Source: Woeseiaceae bacterium
GTDB taxonomy: Bacteria; Pseudomonadota; Gammaproteobacteria; Steroidobacterales; Woeseiaceae
Assembly (NCBI GenBank): GCA_011772865.1
Contig: WVYQ01000009.1
Location: 75,800 to 139,799 of the forward strand
Direction of reading: 5' to 3'
Length of the DNA stretch: 64,000 nucleotides
Shown in pieces: positions 48,630 to 57,074 of the stretch. The translations under genes were made by a program, and so were the position numbers. Position 1 is the first letter of the stretch, and every line of letters begins with the position of its first letter. Under the pieces are notes generated by a model. That model was not told the origin of the DNA, did no database searches, and was given only the letters and a program-made list of their open reading frames with translations.

Positions 48630-49476
48630 GGTCCGTCAGCATCTTGTGCAGAGCCTCGACGTCCTCGTTCATGAGGTAGTCGGCCTGGTCTTTCCAACCG
48701 CGCATCATCGGCAGGCTGTCGGCGTTCACGAGCAAATGCTCGTCGTTGGATTGATTATCGATCTGCCATCCCGGCACCGCGATGACGGAGCGCACGCGAA
48801 CCCGATGATCGAGTAAGCGGCGAAACTCCCGCTCGAGCGCCGCAATACACTTGCCGTTGGCCAGGATCGAGTCAGAATCGCCGGATGGCCTGAATATCAG
48901 TTCGTTGTTGTCGATTTCCACGTGGCCGTTACTGACCGGCCGCCTCGCGAACACGCTGACTGCATACGCTCCGCTCTGGCCGACGACGACATGGTCGATG
49001 ACGCCGGCGCTGGTCTCGACATCGTGGAAGACCTGCCCGAATCCGGCGGCGACATGTTGCAACTGGTGGCCCACGACAATATTTGCGTCCCTGAGCAGCC
49101 TGACGTGATGCCGATCGATGACAATCCGGACAAGACTGGCCAGTACAAGAAGGAGGCCTATGGTCAGGACGGTGGCAAAGATGTGCAGTTGCCAGTCGGG
49201 ATAGCCGGCATAGAGTCGCTCGGCATCCAATGCGTGCGCCGCCATAAACAACATGATGAAGACCAGGCCCGCACTCAGGTAAATGGCCTGGGTGTTGCTG
49301 AGTCGCTCGAACTCATCGCGAAATCGCTGTGCAGCCTCTCGCACAATGCCGTCAGTGAACAAGGGACCGGAATTGATAGTGCGGGAGACAACTTGCCAGG
49401 ATTTCATGACCACCACGAAGACGATCGTGCAGGCTGCCGCGACCGTTGCCGCGCCGCTGAAACTCTCGATATCCAT
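48616..49476 (-). CDS. Membrane protein with NERD-like domain, catalytic residues not conserved
   Basis: A 286-residue protein with three hydrophobic segments (about 7-27, 64-84, 99-120) and a soluble C-terminal region. Residues 130-240 follow the nuclease-related NERD pattern (VIDHVVVGQSGAYAVSV), keeping Asp161. However, the E-x-K of the PD-(D/E)xK core reads Ser174-Val-Phe176, so nuclease activity is unlikely. It may be a degenerate NERD used for binding. It stands alone on the minus strand and its 3' end overlaps the patatin gene. The NERD link is my own pattern match. Confidence 0.6.
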   Translation of the reverse strand: MDIESFSGAATVAAACTIVFVVVMKSWQVVSRTINSGPLFTDGIVREAAQRFRDEFERLSNTQAIYLSAGLVFIMLFMAAHALDAERLYAGYPDWQLHIFATVLTIGLLLVLASLVRIVIDRHHVRLLRDANIVVGHQLQHVAAGFGQVFHDVETSAGVIDHVVVGQSGAYAVSVFARRPVSNGHVEIDNNELIFRPSGDSDSILANGKCIAALEREFRRLLDHRVRVRSVIAVPGWQIDNQSNDEHLLVNADSLPMMRGWKDQADYLMNEDVEALHKMLTDLTKA

Positions 49477-49655
49477 CTCGAACTACACTCGCTTCCGGCC
49501 CTGCATAACAGCGTATCCGGCGCTCGGATATGCCACTGTGACACAGGTCACATTGGCCGTGTCCGGAACCGGGACTGCCCCGCATTTTCAGGTCCAATTC
49601 AGCTTGAATGCGTTATAGATAATGCAGACTGGGCCCAATACCCGGAGGGTTTGCA

Positions 49656-50288
49656 ATGAACAGCAAGAGCTCAAATATCCTGGTCGCGTTGGCGGCTGTC
49701 GTCCTCGGTGGCTGCGCCTCGATGAGTGCGGACGAATGCCTGACCGTCGACTGGACCTCTATCGGTTACGAGGATGGTTCTCGCGGATACACGGCCGACC
49801 GTCTGGGCGCCCATCGCAAGGCCTGTGCCAAGCACGGCGTTACGCCTGACTTCGCCGCATACCAACGCGGTCACGCCCAGGGCGTGGAGGCCTTTTGCCA
49901 ACCTGGCCGCGCATTCAGCTTTGGCGAGAATGGCGGGCGCTACAACGGCATCTGCCCGGCTGACATGGAGCCCGAGTTTCTCGAGGCCTACAACGCCGGT
50001 CACAAACTGTATTCACTCCGATCCAGCCTGAGCGCGGCGAATTCGATGATCTACTCGAAAGAGCAGGAAATGGAGTACGCCCAGAAACGCATCGTTGAAG
50101 CCGAGGTGGCATTGATCAGCGATGAAGCGACGGCTGAAGAGAGGATCCTGTTGCTCAACGAATTGAAGGACCTTGCCGAGCGCATGGGTGAGCTCGAAGC
50201 CGAGATCGAGCAGCTGATCGCGGATCGGGCCCGCATCGAGCAAGAGCTGCAGTACTACGAGTCGACGATTACGGCGTACCGCTACTGA
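49656..50288 (+). CDS. DUF2799 lipoprotein
   Basis: A 210-residue lipoprotein precursor with lipobox LGGC (Cys20). The SADECLTVDWTSIGYEDGSRG segment, the HRKACAKHGVTPDFAAYQRGHAQGVEAFC repeat region (read in parts) and the YNAGH motif are the DUF2799 pattern. The C-terminal 75 residues form a strong predicted coiled coil with an acidic bias (MGELEAEIEQLIADRARIEQ). Probably anchored in the outer membrane; function unknown. It converges on the next gene with four bases between. Confidence 0.88.
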   Translation: MNSKSSNILVALAAVVLGGCASMSADECLTVDWTSIGYEDGSRGYTADRLGAHRKACAKHGVTPDFAAYQRGHAQGVEAFCQPGRAFSFGENGGRYNGICPADMEPEFLEAYNAGHKLYSLRSSLSAANSMIYSKEQEMEYAQKRIVEAEVALISDEATAEERILLLNELKDLAERMGELEAEIEQLIADRARIEQELQYYESTITAYRY

Positions 50289-50292
50289 TCCA

Positions 50293-50697
50293 CTAATAGC
50301 GATCGTCGTGGGAGCGGCGGTCGCGGCCTTTGCGCTTTTCCTGCTCAAAGCTGCCTGTTCCTCCACCAAAGCCACTGGCCGCGAACGGGCTGCGCCGGTC
50401 CTTGCCGCTGCGACGATCCTTGTGATGAACAAACCTGCAATTGCATTCGAGCACATTGCAGTCGGGCAGGGGCAATCTTGGCGCCGCAGCAGACAGGAAG
50501 CGCATGCCCTCCATCTCCCGAGCCGCCATGCAGGCATTGCTTTCGAACTTGATGGAGACGGCGTGGTAGACCGTATTCTTTTGACTTACCGGAACAGACG
50601 GTTTTTCCTGGACCATGGAGGCCGCCTGGCGCCGTCGAATAAACAGCCAGATGAAAAGCAGCAGCAGTAGCAGCAGCAGTGTGACTGGCGTGTTCAT
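50293..50697 (-). CDS. Single-pass membrane protein with Cys cluster and DRRS repeats
   Basis: A 134-residue protein with an N-terminal Leu-rich membrane helix (about 5-20) followed by a basic stop-transfer RRRQ. The soluble part has a CMAAREMEGMRFLS stretch and a compact cluster in LPDCNVLECNCRFVHH with three Cys and two His, suggesting metal binding. It ends in short charged repeats (HKDRRSGKDRRS and GRDRRSHDDRY). I believe similar uncharacterised proteins occur in other gammaproteobacteria. A GGGAGC site precedes the ATG at 50697; an ATG five codons upstream is less favoured. Confidence 0.65.
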   Translation of the reverse strand: MNTPVTLLLLLLLLFIWLFIRRRQAASMVQEKPSVPVSQKNTVYHAVSIKFESNACMAAREMEGMRFLSAAAPRLPLPDCNVLECNCRFVHHKDRRSGKDRRSPFAASGFGGGTGSFEQEKRKGRDRRSHDDRY

Positions 50698-50836
50698 GCG
50701 GTTCGCTCCCAATTACCGGTGTGTTGCCATACGCCACTTAACTGTAGCCGTCTTTGGTCGATTTCGCACGTATCCGGGCGCACTCGGTCGGTAATTGTCT
50801 CTATAATCCGTGGCAGGTTCGTTACCGGAGTGGCCG

Positions 50837-51361
50837 ATGAGTCACGATGGCAAGCTGATGGAAATGCTGGCGGGCTATGCCGCGGCACATCAGAACCCGT
50901 TTAACGTTTTTGTGCACATGATTGGCATACCGACCATCATGTGCGGGGCACTGATCCCGGTTTCGTGGATCGCAACCGATATTGGCGGTGCCAGCATCAA
51001 TCTTGCTCACGTGGCAATGATCGGCTTCTTCCTGTTTTACCTGACTCTCGACACGATATTTGCCGTCGTCTTTCTCGTGCTTGCATTGCTGATTGCGCAA
51101 CTGGCGACGTATCTTGGAACCTTGCCGCGCGCGACAGCAGGAATGATTGCGGCGCTTGCGTTTTTCGGCGGTTTTGCTTTGCAGTTCGTCGGCCACGCCG
51201 TGGAGAAGGCGATGCCCGTCCTGGTCAAACACCCGATACAGGCGGGCCTGGCTGCGCCTTTTTTCGTTGTCGTCGAAATGTTCAAGATCGCCGGCCTCCG
51301 GGACGACCTCTTCAACGCGGTCCAGGCCCAGATAGAGCAACGCAGGACGCAGGAAGCCTAG
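50837..51361 (+). CDS. Mpo1-like (DUF962) membrane protein
   Basis: A 174-residue protein with about four hydrophobic segments and the DUF962/Mpo1 His motifs: AAHQNPFNVFVHMIGIP near the N-terminus and LQFVGHAVEKAMPVL in the second half. In yeast Mpo1 is an Fe-dependent dioxygenase of 2-hydroxy fatty acids; the retained His residues suggest a similar metal site, though the bacterial role is unproven. The ATG at 50837 follows a GGAG site. The last base of its stop is the first base of the permease GTG. Confidence 0.82.
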   Translation: MSHDGKLMEMLAGYAAAHQNPFNVFVHMIGIPTIMCGALIPVSWIATDIGGASINLAHVAMIGFFLFYLTLDTIFAVVFLVLALLIAQLATYLGTLPRATAGMIAALAFFGGFALQFVGHAVEKAMPVLVKHPIQAGLAAPFFVVVEMFKIAGLRDDLFNAVQAQIEQRRTQEA

Positions 51362-52692
51362 TGCCGGCCAACGCGCTGCAGCGGCTGCTCGGCAAGGGTT
51401 TCTCGATTGCCGCCTGCGTCGGTCTCGTCATCGGTCTCGGGATACTTCGCACGCCCGGCGAGATCGCGACGACCGTCAATGAGCCCGTTCCTTACATGGC
51501 ACTCTGGATCGCTTGCGGGCTTTTCGTCCTGCTGAGCCTCCTGGTCGTCGCAGAACTGATTGCCATGACGCCGCGGTCCGGGGGCATCTATGCGCTGGTC
51601 GCCCACGCCTATGGACCGTATCCGGGTTTCCTGATTGGCTGGACCGACTGGGTCGCCGCCTGCGCCTCGATGGCGCTCAAGGCCGTTGTCCTGCTCGAAT
51701 ATGTGGTGCTTCTCGAACCACGCCTGGCCCCGTACCAGACGGCTACAGCCGTCGCGATGTCGACGGGTTTCGCGTTACTCCAGCTGCGGGGCGTCAAGGT
51801 CGGTGCCGGCATCCAGCAGTTTGCCTCGACGGTGATGGGCCTGATTATGATTTCACTGGCTGTTGCCCTTTTTTACGGATTTTTTGCAAATGGCGGTCCG
51901 GTAGATGCTGCGCACGTCGCAGTTCCGCTCGGCGATCCCGGCTGGGCAGCGTATGGGCTGGTGGTCGCCGCCGTCGTTTTCACCTATGACGGCTGGTATG
52001 CAGCGAGCTACTTCAGCGGCGAGGTCAGGTCCGGTGGCCGAAGTGTTGCCATCGGCAGCCTGCAAGCAGCGTTGATCGTCATGGCGCTTTACGTCGCGCT
52101 GAACCTGGCGCTCATACTCAGCGTGCCTCTGGGTGCCCTCATTGGTCACGACCTCGCGCTCGCAGGGGCGCTCGATCTGGTCTACGGTGCGGGCGCGGGG
52201 ACGGTTGTCATTTTCATGGCGATCTTCATCTTGCTGGCGCACCAGAACCTGCAGTACATGGTTGCGTCGCGTGTGCTCTTTTCACTCTCCGAGGACGGGC
52301 TCGGGACGCGGCGTGCTACGGGCGTCAACGAGAAGGGGACACCTGCAGGCGCCGTCATATTGACCTGGCTGCTGACGATATCGCTGATCATTGTCGGGCA
52401 ATTCGAGTTGCTGCTGAGCCTCGTCACGATCTTTTTCATGGCTATGTACGTCGGGCTCGTCATCGGCGTGTTCAAGCTACGGCGCCAGGAGCCTGTAGCC
52501 GATCGGCCGTTTCGGGCCTGGGGTTTTCCCGCAACCGGAGTTATTTGCACGGTCGGCTGGACCGCAGTTGCCGTATTCGTTGCGATTACGAATCCCGACT
52601 CGACGCTGTATGGCGGGATTCTCACCGTTGTCTCGGTGCCGGTTTACCTGTTCCTGAAGCGGCACAGACGGCTCGGTGAGGTGTCGACCTGA
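51361..52692 (+). CDS. APC superfamily amino acid permease
   Basis: A 443-residue transporter with about twelve helices. The N-terminal segment ACVGLVIGLGILRTPGEIA is the unwound first helix of the APC fold, and AELIAMTPRSGGIYALVAHAYGP is the conserved second block. VVFTYDGWYAASYFSGEVR covers the helix-6 substrate region. The substrate is not predictable. The GTG at 51361 shares one base with the upstream stop, so it is probably coupled to the Mpo1-like gene; the open frame upstream has no homology. Confidence 0.88.
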   Translation: MPANALQRLLGKGFSIAACVGLVIGLGILRTPGEIATTVNEPVPYMALWIACGLFVLLSLLVVAELIAMTPRSGGIYALVAHAYGPYPGFLIGWTDWVAACASMALKAVVLLEYVVLLEPRLAPYQTATAVAMSTGFALLQLRGVKVGAGIQQFASTVMGLIMISLAVALFYGFFANGGPVDAAHVAVPLGDPGWAAYGLVVAAVVFTYDGWYAASYFSGEVRSGGRSVAIGSLQAALIVMALYVALNLALILSVPLGALIGHDLALAGALDLVYGAGAGTVVIFMAIFILLAHQNLQYMVASRVLFSLSEDGLGTRRATGVNEKGTPAGAVILTWLLTISLIIVGQFELLLSLVTIFFMAMYVGLVIGVFKLRRQEPVADRPFRAWGFPATGVICTVGWTAVAVFVAITNPDSTLYGGILTVVSVPVYLFLKRHRRLGEVST

Positions 52693-52702
52693 GGGAACAA
52701 GC

Positions 52703-53008
52703 ATGTTGAGACAGATCACAAATCTCGTTGTCATCGCCGCGATTGGCTTCGCTGCATACAGTCTATGGAACTGGCAATCCGAGTCGACAGGCGACGACGA
52801 GGCAATGCGCTACGCTGAAGTGTCGTGCATTGATGCGATCAGGAGTCGCTTCGACGTAGAGAACGTAAGGTCCAATTCGGTAAGGCCGAACGAAAAAGGG
52901 TATGTCGTTCGCGCATCGATGACGCTGCGCCGCGGCGATATCGCCAAAGCGACCTGCCTGACGAACCCCAACGGCACCGTCGAGGATGTGTTCGTCGAGG
53001 AGCGCTAG
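52703..53008 (+). CDS. Hypothetical membrane-anchored protein
   Basis: A 101-residue protein with an N-terminal hydrophobic anchor or signal (about 5-22) and a small soluble domain (MRYAEVSCIDAIRSRFD... strands ...VVRASMTLRRGDIAK). Two Cys about 50 residues apart could form a disulfide in the periplasm. No family recognised. A GAGGGAA site precedes the ATG, and it lies 10 bases after the permease stop, so the two are likely co-transcribed. Confidence 0.65.
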   Translation: MLRQITNLVVIAAIGFAAYSLWNWQSESTGDDEAMRYAEVSCIDAIRSRFDVENVRSNSVRPNEKGYVVRASMTLRRGDIAKATCLTNPNGTVEDVFVEER

Positions 53009-53017
53009 GCAAAGTCG

Positions 53018-53044
53018 AAAAAAAAGGCCTCGGCATGAGACCTT
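53018..53044 (-). terminator. Rho-independent terminator of tRNA-Leu
   Basis: On the minus strand AAGGTCTC (53037-53044) and GAGGCCTT (53024-53031) pair with one G-U, around a 5-base loop, and are followed by a run of T reaching 53018. It begins three bases after the tRNA CCA end. Confidence 0.85.
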
Positions 53045-53047
53045 GTT

Positions 53048-53134
53048 TGGTGCCCAGGGGGAGACTTGAACTCCCACGACCTTACGGCCACTAGCACCTG
53101 AAGCTAGCGCGTCTACCAATTCCGCCACCTGGGC
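53048..53134 (-). tRNA. tRNA-Leu (anticodon CAG)
   Basis: An 87-base class II tRNA with encoded CCA and the long variable arm of tRNA-Leu. Acceptor GCCCAGG/CCTGGGC pairs fully, the D-arm is GGCGGAATTGGTAGACGC, and the anticodon stem CTAGC/GCTAG encloses TTCAGGT, giving anticodon CAG for CUG codons. T-arm GGGAGTTCAAGTCTCCC. Confidence 0.97.
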
Positions 53135-53177
53135 CCGTCCGAACCGCGTACAATCGCGGTTTCTCGCGAGGGAGCGC

Positions 53178-53207
53178 ACTCTACTCAAAGCGGGTACAGG
53201 CTGTCAA
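53178..53207 (-). promoter_or_regulatory. tRNA-Leu promoter
   Basis: On the minus strand a perfect TTGACA (53202-53207), an 18-base spacer and TAGAGT (53178-53183) are followed by a GC-rich discriminator typical of stable-RNA promoters. The predicted 5' leader contains a hairpin AACCGCG/CGCGGTT (53142-53161), a likely processing feature. The -35 box lies only seven bases before the rnr ATG on the opposite strand. Confidence 0.75.
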
Positions 53208-53213
53208 TCTGCC

Positions 53214-55355
53214 ATGGCAAAACGGAAGAAGAAATCCTACAAACACCCCATTCCGAGCCGCAACGAACTTCTAGAGTTTCTTGAAAAATCTGGTAAGCCA
53301 CAGAAAATTAAGAATATTCTTGAAGAGTTCGGGCTCAAGGGGCAGCGCATGCGTGCGCTACTCGAGGACCGCCTTGCCGGCATGGTCCGCGCCGGCCAGA
53401 TCATTGAAAACCGTCGCGGCGAGTTCTGCCTCGTGGCCAAGCTCGACCTCGTTACCGGCATCGTCAGCGGTCACCGCGACGGATTCGGTTTCGTCGTGCG
53501 CGACGATGGCGGTGACGACATCTATCTCTCGGCGCGGGAGATGCGGCCGCTGTTCGACGGTGACCGCGTGGTTGTAAGGATCATCGGCCGCGACCGGCGC
53601 GGCAAGCCGGAAGGGGATCTCGTCGAAGTCATCGAACGCGGGATGCGTGAGGTTGCCGGGCAATTCATTCGCGAGCGTGGCATCGGCATCGTCATTCCCG
53701 ACAACGCGAAGATCGCCCACAGAATCCTGATCGCCAAAGGCGAATCGGGTGGCGCTAAGCACGGGCAGATTGTCGTCGCCCGGATCCTCGATTACCCGAC
53801 CCAGGTGGAGCAGGCGACCGGGCAGATCGTTCGCGTCATCGGCGAACCCGGTGCCAAAGGCATCTCGACCGATATCGCGATTCACTCGCACGGCATTCCA
53901 ACGGACTGGCCGCGTGCGGTGCGCGACGAGGCCGGGAAGTACGGCAAGAGTGTCCCGGAAAGCGCGAAGCAGGGACGCGTCGATCTTCGCGGCATCGACC
54001 TGGTCACAATCGACGGCGCGGATGCACGTGATTTCGACGATGCCGTTTACTGCGAGCGGTCTGGCAAGGGCTGGCGTCTGCTCGTAGCGATCGCCGACGT
54101 TGCGCATTACGTCGAAGTTGGCTCGGCGCTCGACAAGCAGGCAACGGCGCGCGGCACATCGGTGTACTTTCCCGATCGCGTGGTGCCGATGCTTCCCGAG
54201 GTCCTTTCCAATGGATTGTGTTCGCTGAACCCCAGGGTCGATCGATTGTGCATGGTCTGTGATATGCGGGTCAGTGCCGACGGCAAGGTCACCCGGTCGA
54301 CATTCGTCGAAGCAGTCATGAAATCGTCGGCGCGCCTCACCTACAGCCAGGTCGACGACTTCCTTTCAGGCCGGTCTGCGAACGACGTGCCGAAACGCGT
54401 GCAACCGATGCTGCGGGAGCTGCATGCCTTGTACAAAGCGTTCGCCCAGGTCCGCCTGCGGCGCGGTGCGATCGATCTCGATATCCCGGCTACGCGCTTC
54501 GAACTCGGCACAGACGGCTCGATCGCGGCGATACGGGTCGTGGAGAGAAATGACGCACACCGGCTGATCGAGGAGTGCATGATCGCGGCCAACGTCCAGG
54601 CCGCGAAATTCCTGCGCCGCCACCGGATACCGGGCCTGTATCGAGTGCATGCCAAACCGGACCCCGAGCGATTCGCCGAACTGCGCCTGTTTCTGCTGTC
54701 CCTGGGCCTCAAGGTGCCGCATCCAGAGCACGTCAAGCCCGATCAGTTCAATCGCCTGCTACAACAGGTCAAGGGCCGGCCCGACAGTGTCTCGATTGCC
54801 ATGACCATGCTGCGGTCGCTGACGCATGCCGAATACACGCCCGAGAATATTGGCCATTTTGGCCTGTCACTCGATGCCTACGCCCACTTTACGTCGCCCA
54901 TTCGCCGCTACCCGGACCTGCTGGTGCATCGCGCGATTCGCCACGTTATCCGCGGCGGCAAGCCGGGGCGATACACGTATAAGCCGGCTGATATGGAGCG
55001 CCTGGGAATGATCACATCCGCCCACGAAAGGCGCGCCGAGGAAGCAACGCGCGACGTCGAAACCTGGCTCAAGTGTGAGTACATGGAGAACAGGCTTGGC
55101 GAGGAATTTGACGGTGTCGTGACGGGCGTCACCAACTTCGGCTTGTTCGTCCAGATCAGCGAATTGCTCATCGATGGCCTGGTCCATGTCACGAGCCTGG
55201 CTAACGATTACTATCACTACGATCCCGGGGCGCAGCAACTCGTGGGCGAACGCTCGGGCATGACGTTCCGGCTGGGCGATGCGATGCGCGTCAAGGTGCA
55301 ACGCGTCGATATGGAGACACGGAGGATAGACTTCGGGCTGGTAAAGGAACGATGA
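53214..55355 (+). CDS. rnr: Ribonuclease R
   Basis: Processive 3'-5' exoribonuclease able to degrade structured RNA. The 713-residue protein has a basic N-terminus, a winged-helix segment (about 15-75), cold-shock domains, the RNB catalytic domain (about 260-585; DGADARDFDDAVYC with the metal-binding Asp residues) and a C-terminal S1 domain (GVVTGVTNFGLFVQ). It ends at FGLVKER and lacks the Lys-rich tail of the 813-residue E. coli enzyme. The stop overlaps the rlmB ATG by 4 bases. Confidence 0.95.
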   Translation: MAKRKKKSYKHPIPSRNELLEFLEKSGKPQKIKNILEEFGLKGQRMRALLEDRLAGMVRAGQIIENRRGEFCLVAKLDLVTGIVSGHRDGFGFVVRDDGGDDIYLSAREMRPLFDGDRVVVRIIGRDRRGKPEGDLVEVIERGMREVAGQFIRERGIGIVIPDNAKIAHRILIAKGESGGAKHGQIVVARILDYPTQVEQATGQIVRVIGEPGAKGISTDIAIHSHGIPTDWPRAVRDEAGKYGKSVPESAKQGRVDLRGIDLVTIDGADARDFDDAVYCERSGKGWRLLVAIADVAHYVEVGSALDKQATARGTSVYFPDRVVPMLPEVLSNGLCSLNPRVDRLCMVCDMRVSADGKVTRSTFVEAVMKSSARLTYSQVDDFLSGRSANDVPKRVQPMLRELHALYKAFAQVRLRRGAIDLDIPATRFELGTDGSIAAIRVVERNDAHRLIEECMIAANVQAAKFLRRHRIPGLYRVHAKPDPERFAELRLFLLSLGLKVPHPEHVKPDQFNRLLQQVKGRPDSVSIAMTMLRSLTHAEYTPENIGHFGLSLDAYAHFTSPIRRYPDLLVHRAIRHVIRGGKPGRYTYKPADMERLGMITSAHERRAEEATRDVETWLKCEYMENRLGEEFDGVVTGVTNFGLFVQISELLIDGLVHVTSLANDYYHYDPGAQQLVGERSGMTFRLGDAMRVKVQRVDMETRRIDFGLVKER

Positions 55356-56128
55356 GCAAGTCCCGCTACGTCACTGGCCTCAGGGCCGTCGAGCAGCTGC
55401 TGGCGTCCCCGGGCGCCGAAGTGCGGCGCATCTATGCGGAATACCAGACCGCCAATCCCCGCGTAGAAGCTCTGATTGCCGACGCGAACGGGCGCGGTAT
55501 CGAGGTTCAGGCGGCCAACCGGGCGAGGCTGGCGCAGATCAGTGGCGAATCGCGCCACCAGGGTGTCGTTGCCGAGGTATCGCGCACGACCGTGCTCGAC
55601 GAAGCGGCGTTGCGGACTCTGGTCGAGGAGCGCTTGCAACAGGACGGCGGCAAGAAGTTGCTGTTGCTGTTGCTCGACGGCATCCAGGATCCGCACAACC
55701 TGGGTGCCTGCATGCGCACGGCGGATGCGGCTGGCGTTGATGCGGTCGTGGTCCCACGCCACAGGGCGGCAGGCCTCGGCCCCACCGTCAGCAAGGTCGC
55801 CTCAGGCGCGGCCGAGCACTTGCCCTACGCAAGTGTTGGCAACCTGTCGAGGGTCATGGGCTGGCTCAAGGATTACGGGGTTACCATCGTCGGCACAAGC
55901 GACAAGGCAGAAGGCTCGCTCTATGACACCGATTTCGACCGGCCCCTGGCCCTCGTCATGGGATGCGAAGAAACCGGGCTCGGCAAGCGTACCGGGGATC
56001 TCTGCGACGTGCTCGTCTGCCTGCCCATGCAGGGCGCTGTCTCGAGCCTGAATGTGTCGGTTGCGACCGGGATTTTTCTTTACGAAATCAACCGTCAACG
56101 CCTTGCGTCGGGGGCATCGGAAGGGTAG
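55352..56128 (+). CDS. rlmB: 23S rRNA (guanosine-2'-O)-methyltransferase RlmB
   Basis: SPOUT-fold enzyme methylating the ribose of G2251 in 23S rRNA. The 258-residue protein has an N-terminal RNA-binding domain and the C-terminal SpoU motifs: DGIQDPHNLGACMRTADAAG, VVPRHRAAGLGPTVSKVASG, VMGCEETGL and LPMQGAVSSLNVSVATGI. Coupled to rnr through an ATGA overlap, the usual rnr-rlmB arrangement. Confidence 0.96.
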   Translation: MSKSRYVTGLRAVEQLLASPGAEVRRIYAEYQTANPRVEALIADANGRGIEVQAANRARLAQISGESRHQGVVAEVSRTTVLDEAALRTLVEERLQQDGGKKLLLLLLDGIQDPHNLGACMRTADAAGVDAVVVPRHRAAGLGPTVSKVASGAAEHLPYASVGNLSRVMGWLKDYGVTIVGTSDKAEGSLYDTDFDRPLALVMGCEETGLGKRTGDLCDVLVCLPMQGAVSSLNVSVATGIFLYEINRQRLASGASEG

Positions 56129-56174
56129 GATTCGCGTCCCTGCCTGATGGGGCGGGGCGGTGACAACACCGTAA

Positions 56175-56218
56175 CCTCTTGCCACACCGGTTGCCGGGTG
56201 GCTGTAATCCGTGAGAGG
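56175..56218 (+). ncRNA. Probable rpsF leader RNA (S6:S18-type autoregulatory element)
   Basis: CCTCTT (56175-56180) can pair with GAGAGG (56213-56218), which is the rpsF ribosome site. Inside it GCCAC (56181-56185) pairs with GTGGC (56198-56202) around ACCGGTTGCCGG, leaving a 10-base unpaired 3' side (TGTAATCCGT). A CCG-containing apical loop above an asymmetric internal loop resembles the known S6:S18 binding motif upstream of rpsF, so S6 and S18 may repress their own translation. The fit to the published consensus is from memory. Confidence 0.5.
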
Positions 56219-56223
56219 AGACA

Positions 56224-56817
56224 ATGAGACACTACGAAATCGTGTTTCTGGTCCACCCCGACCAGAGCGAGCAGGTACCTGCCATGGTAGAACGCTACCA
56301 GGGCATCGTTACCGACTCCGGCGGTGCGGTCCATCGCACCGAAGACTGGGGCCGGCGGCAGCTGGCGCACCCGATCCAAAAGGTCCACAAGGCGCATTAC
56401 GTGCTGCTCAATGTCGAGTGCAGCAACAAAGCGCTGGATGAGATCAAAGGGGCCTTCCGTTTCAACGACGCCGTTTTACGCCACCTGGTCATTGCCAGGG
56501 ACGAGGCCGTGACCGAAGCATCGCCGATGGCTGTTGCGGTTGCCGAAGAAAAGGCCAAGGAAAAAGAGGCCCAGCAGCGGCGCGAAGCCAAGGCTGCGGC
56601 GGAGGCCGCAATGCGCTCGGAAGAGACGGAAGAGCCCGCCGAGGACGCTCCGCCCGAGGCTGAAGAGGCTGCTGCCGGGGAGCCTAAAGCTGAAGAACCG
56701 GCTGCCGGGGAGCCCGAGGCTGAAGAGGCTGCTCCGGAACAGTCCGCCGCCGAAGAAGTCGCTGCGGAACCGTCAACTGACGATGCGGCCGAAGAGCCCG
56801 TCGAAAAGACCGCCTGA
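56224..56817 (+). CDS. rpsF: Ribosomal protein S6 with long acidic C-terminal extension
   Basis: Small-subunit protein that binds 16S rRNA with S18. Residues 1-100 are a normal S6 domain ([18 protein letters not shown], the [13 protein letters not shown] block). The total length of 197 residues is well above the usual 95-135. Residues 100-130 are a charged helix ([19 protein letters not shown]) and 130-197 are almost only Glu, Ala and Pro, including two tandem 10-residue repeats. E. coli S6 receives a post-translational Glu tail from RimK; here an acidic tail is encoded. The leader can sequester the ribosome site. Confidence 0.95.
   Translation: MRHYEIVFLVHPDQSEQVPAMVERYQGIVTDSGGAVHRTEDWGRRQLAHPIQKVHKAHYVLLNVECSNKALDEIKGAFRFNDAVLRHLVIARDEAVTEASPMAVAVAEEKAKEKEAQQRREAKAAAEAAMRSEETEEPAEDAPPEAEEAAAGEPKAEEPAAGEPEAEEAAPEQSAAEEVAAEPSTDDAAEEPVEKTA
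56671..56730 (+). repeat. Tandem 30-base repeat within rpsF
   Basis: Two adjacent 30-base units (56671-56700 and 56701-56730), 24 of 30 bases identical, encode [10 protein letters not shown] and [10 protein letters not shown]. They lie in the acidic tail of S6 and are a likely site of length variation between strains. Confidence 0.85.
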
Positions 56818-56828
56818 GGAGAAGCAAG

Positions 56829-57053
56829 ATGAGTCGTCATTCACGCAGGCGCAAGTATTGCCGCTTCACGGCGGAAGGTATCAAGGAGATTGATTACAAG
56901 GATCTCAATCTCCTGAAGGCATACATCACGGAGACCGGCAAGATTGTGCCGAGTCGCATCACGGGCACGAAGTCGCACTATCAGCGGCAGCTCGCGACGG
57001 CGGTCAAGCGCGCGCGGTACCTGGCGTTGCTGCCTTACACCGATCGGCACTAG
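56829..57053 (+). CDS. rpsR: Ribosomal protein S18
   Basis: A 74-residue small-subunit protein, the partner of S6. [31 protein letters not shown] and [16 protein letters not shown] are near-invariant S18 segments. RimI, encoded at 11938-12414, acetylates S18 in E. coli. It follows rpsF by 11 bases. Confidence 0.97.
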   Translation: MSRHSRRRKYCRFTAEGIKEIDYKDLNLLKAYITETGKIVPSRITGTKSHYQRQLATAVKRARYLALLPYTDRH

Positions 57054-57074
57054 GTCGATCTGCAGGGAAGAATA

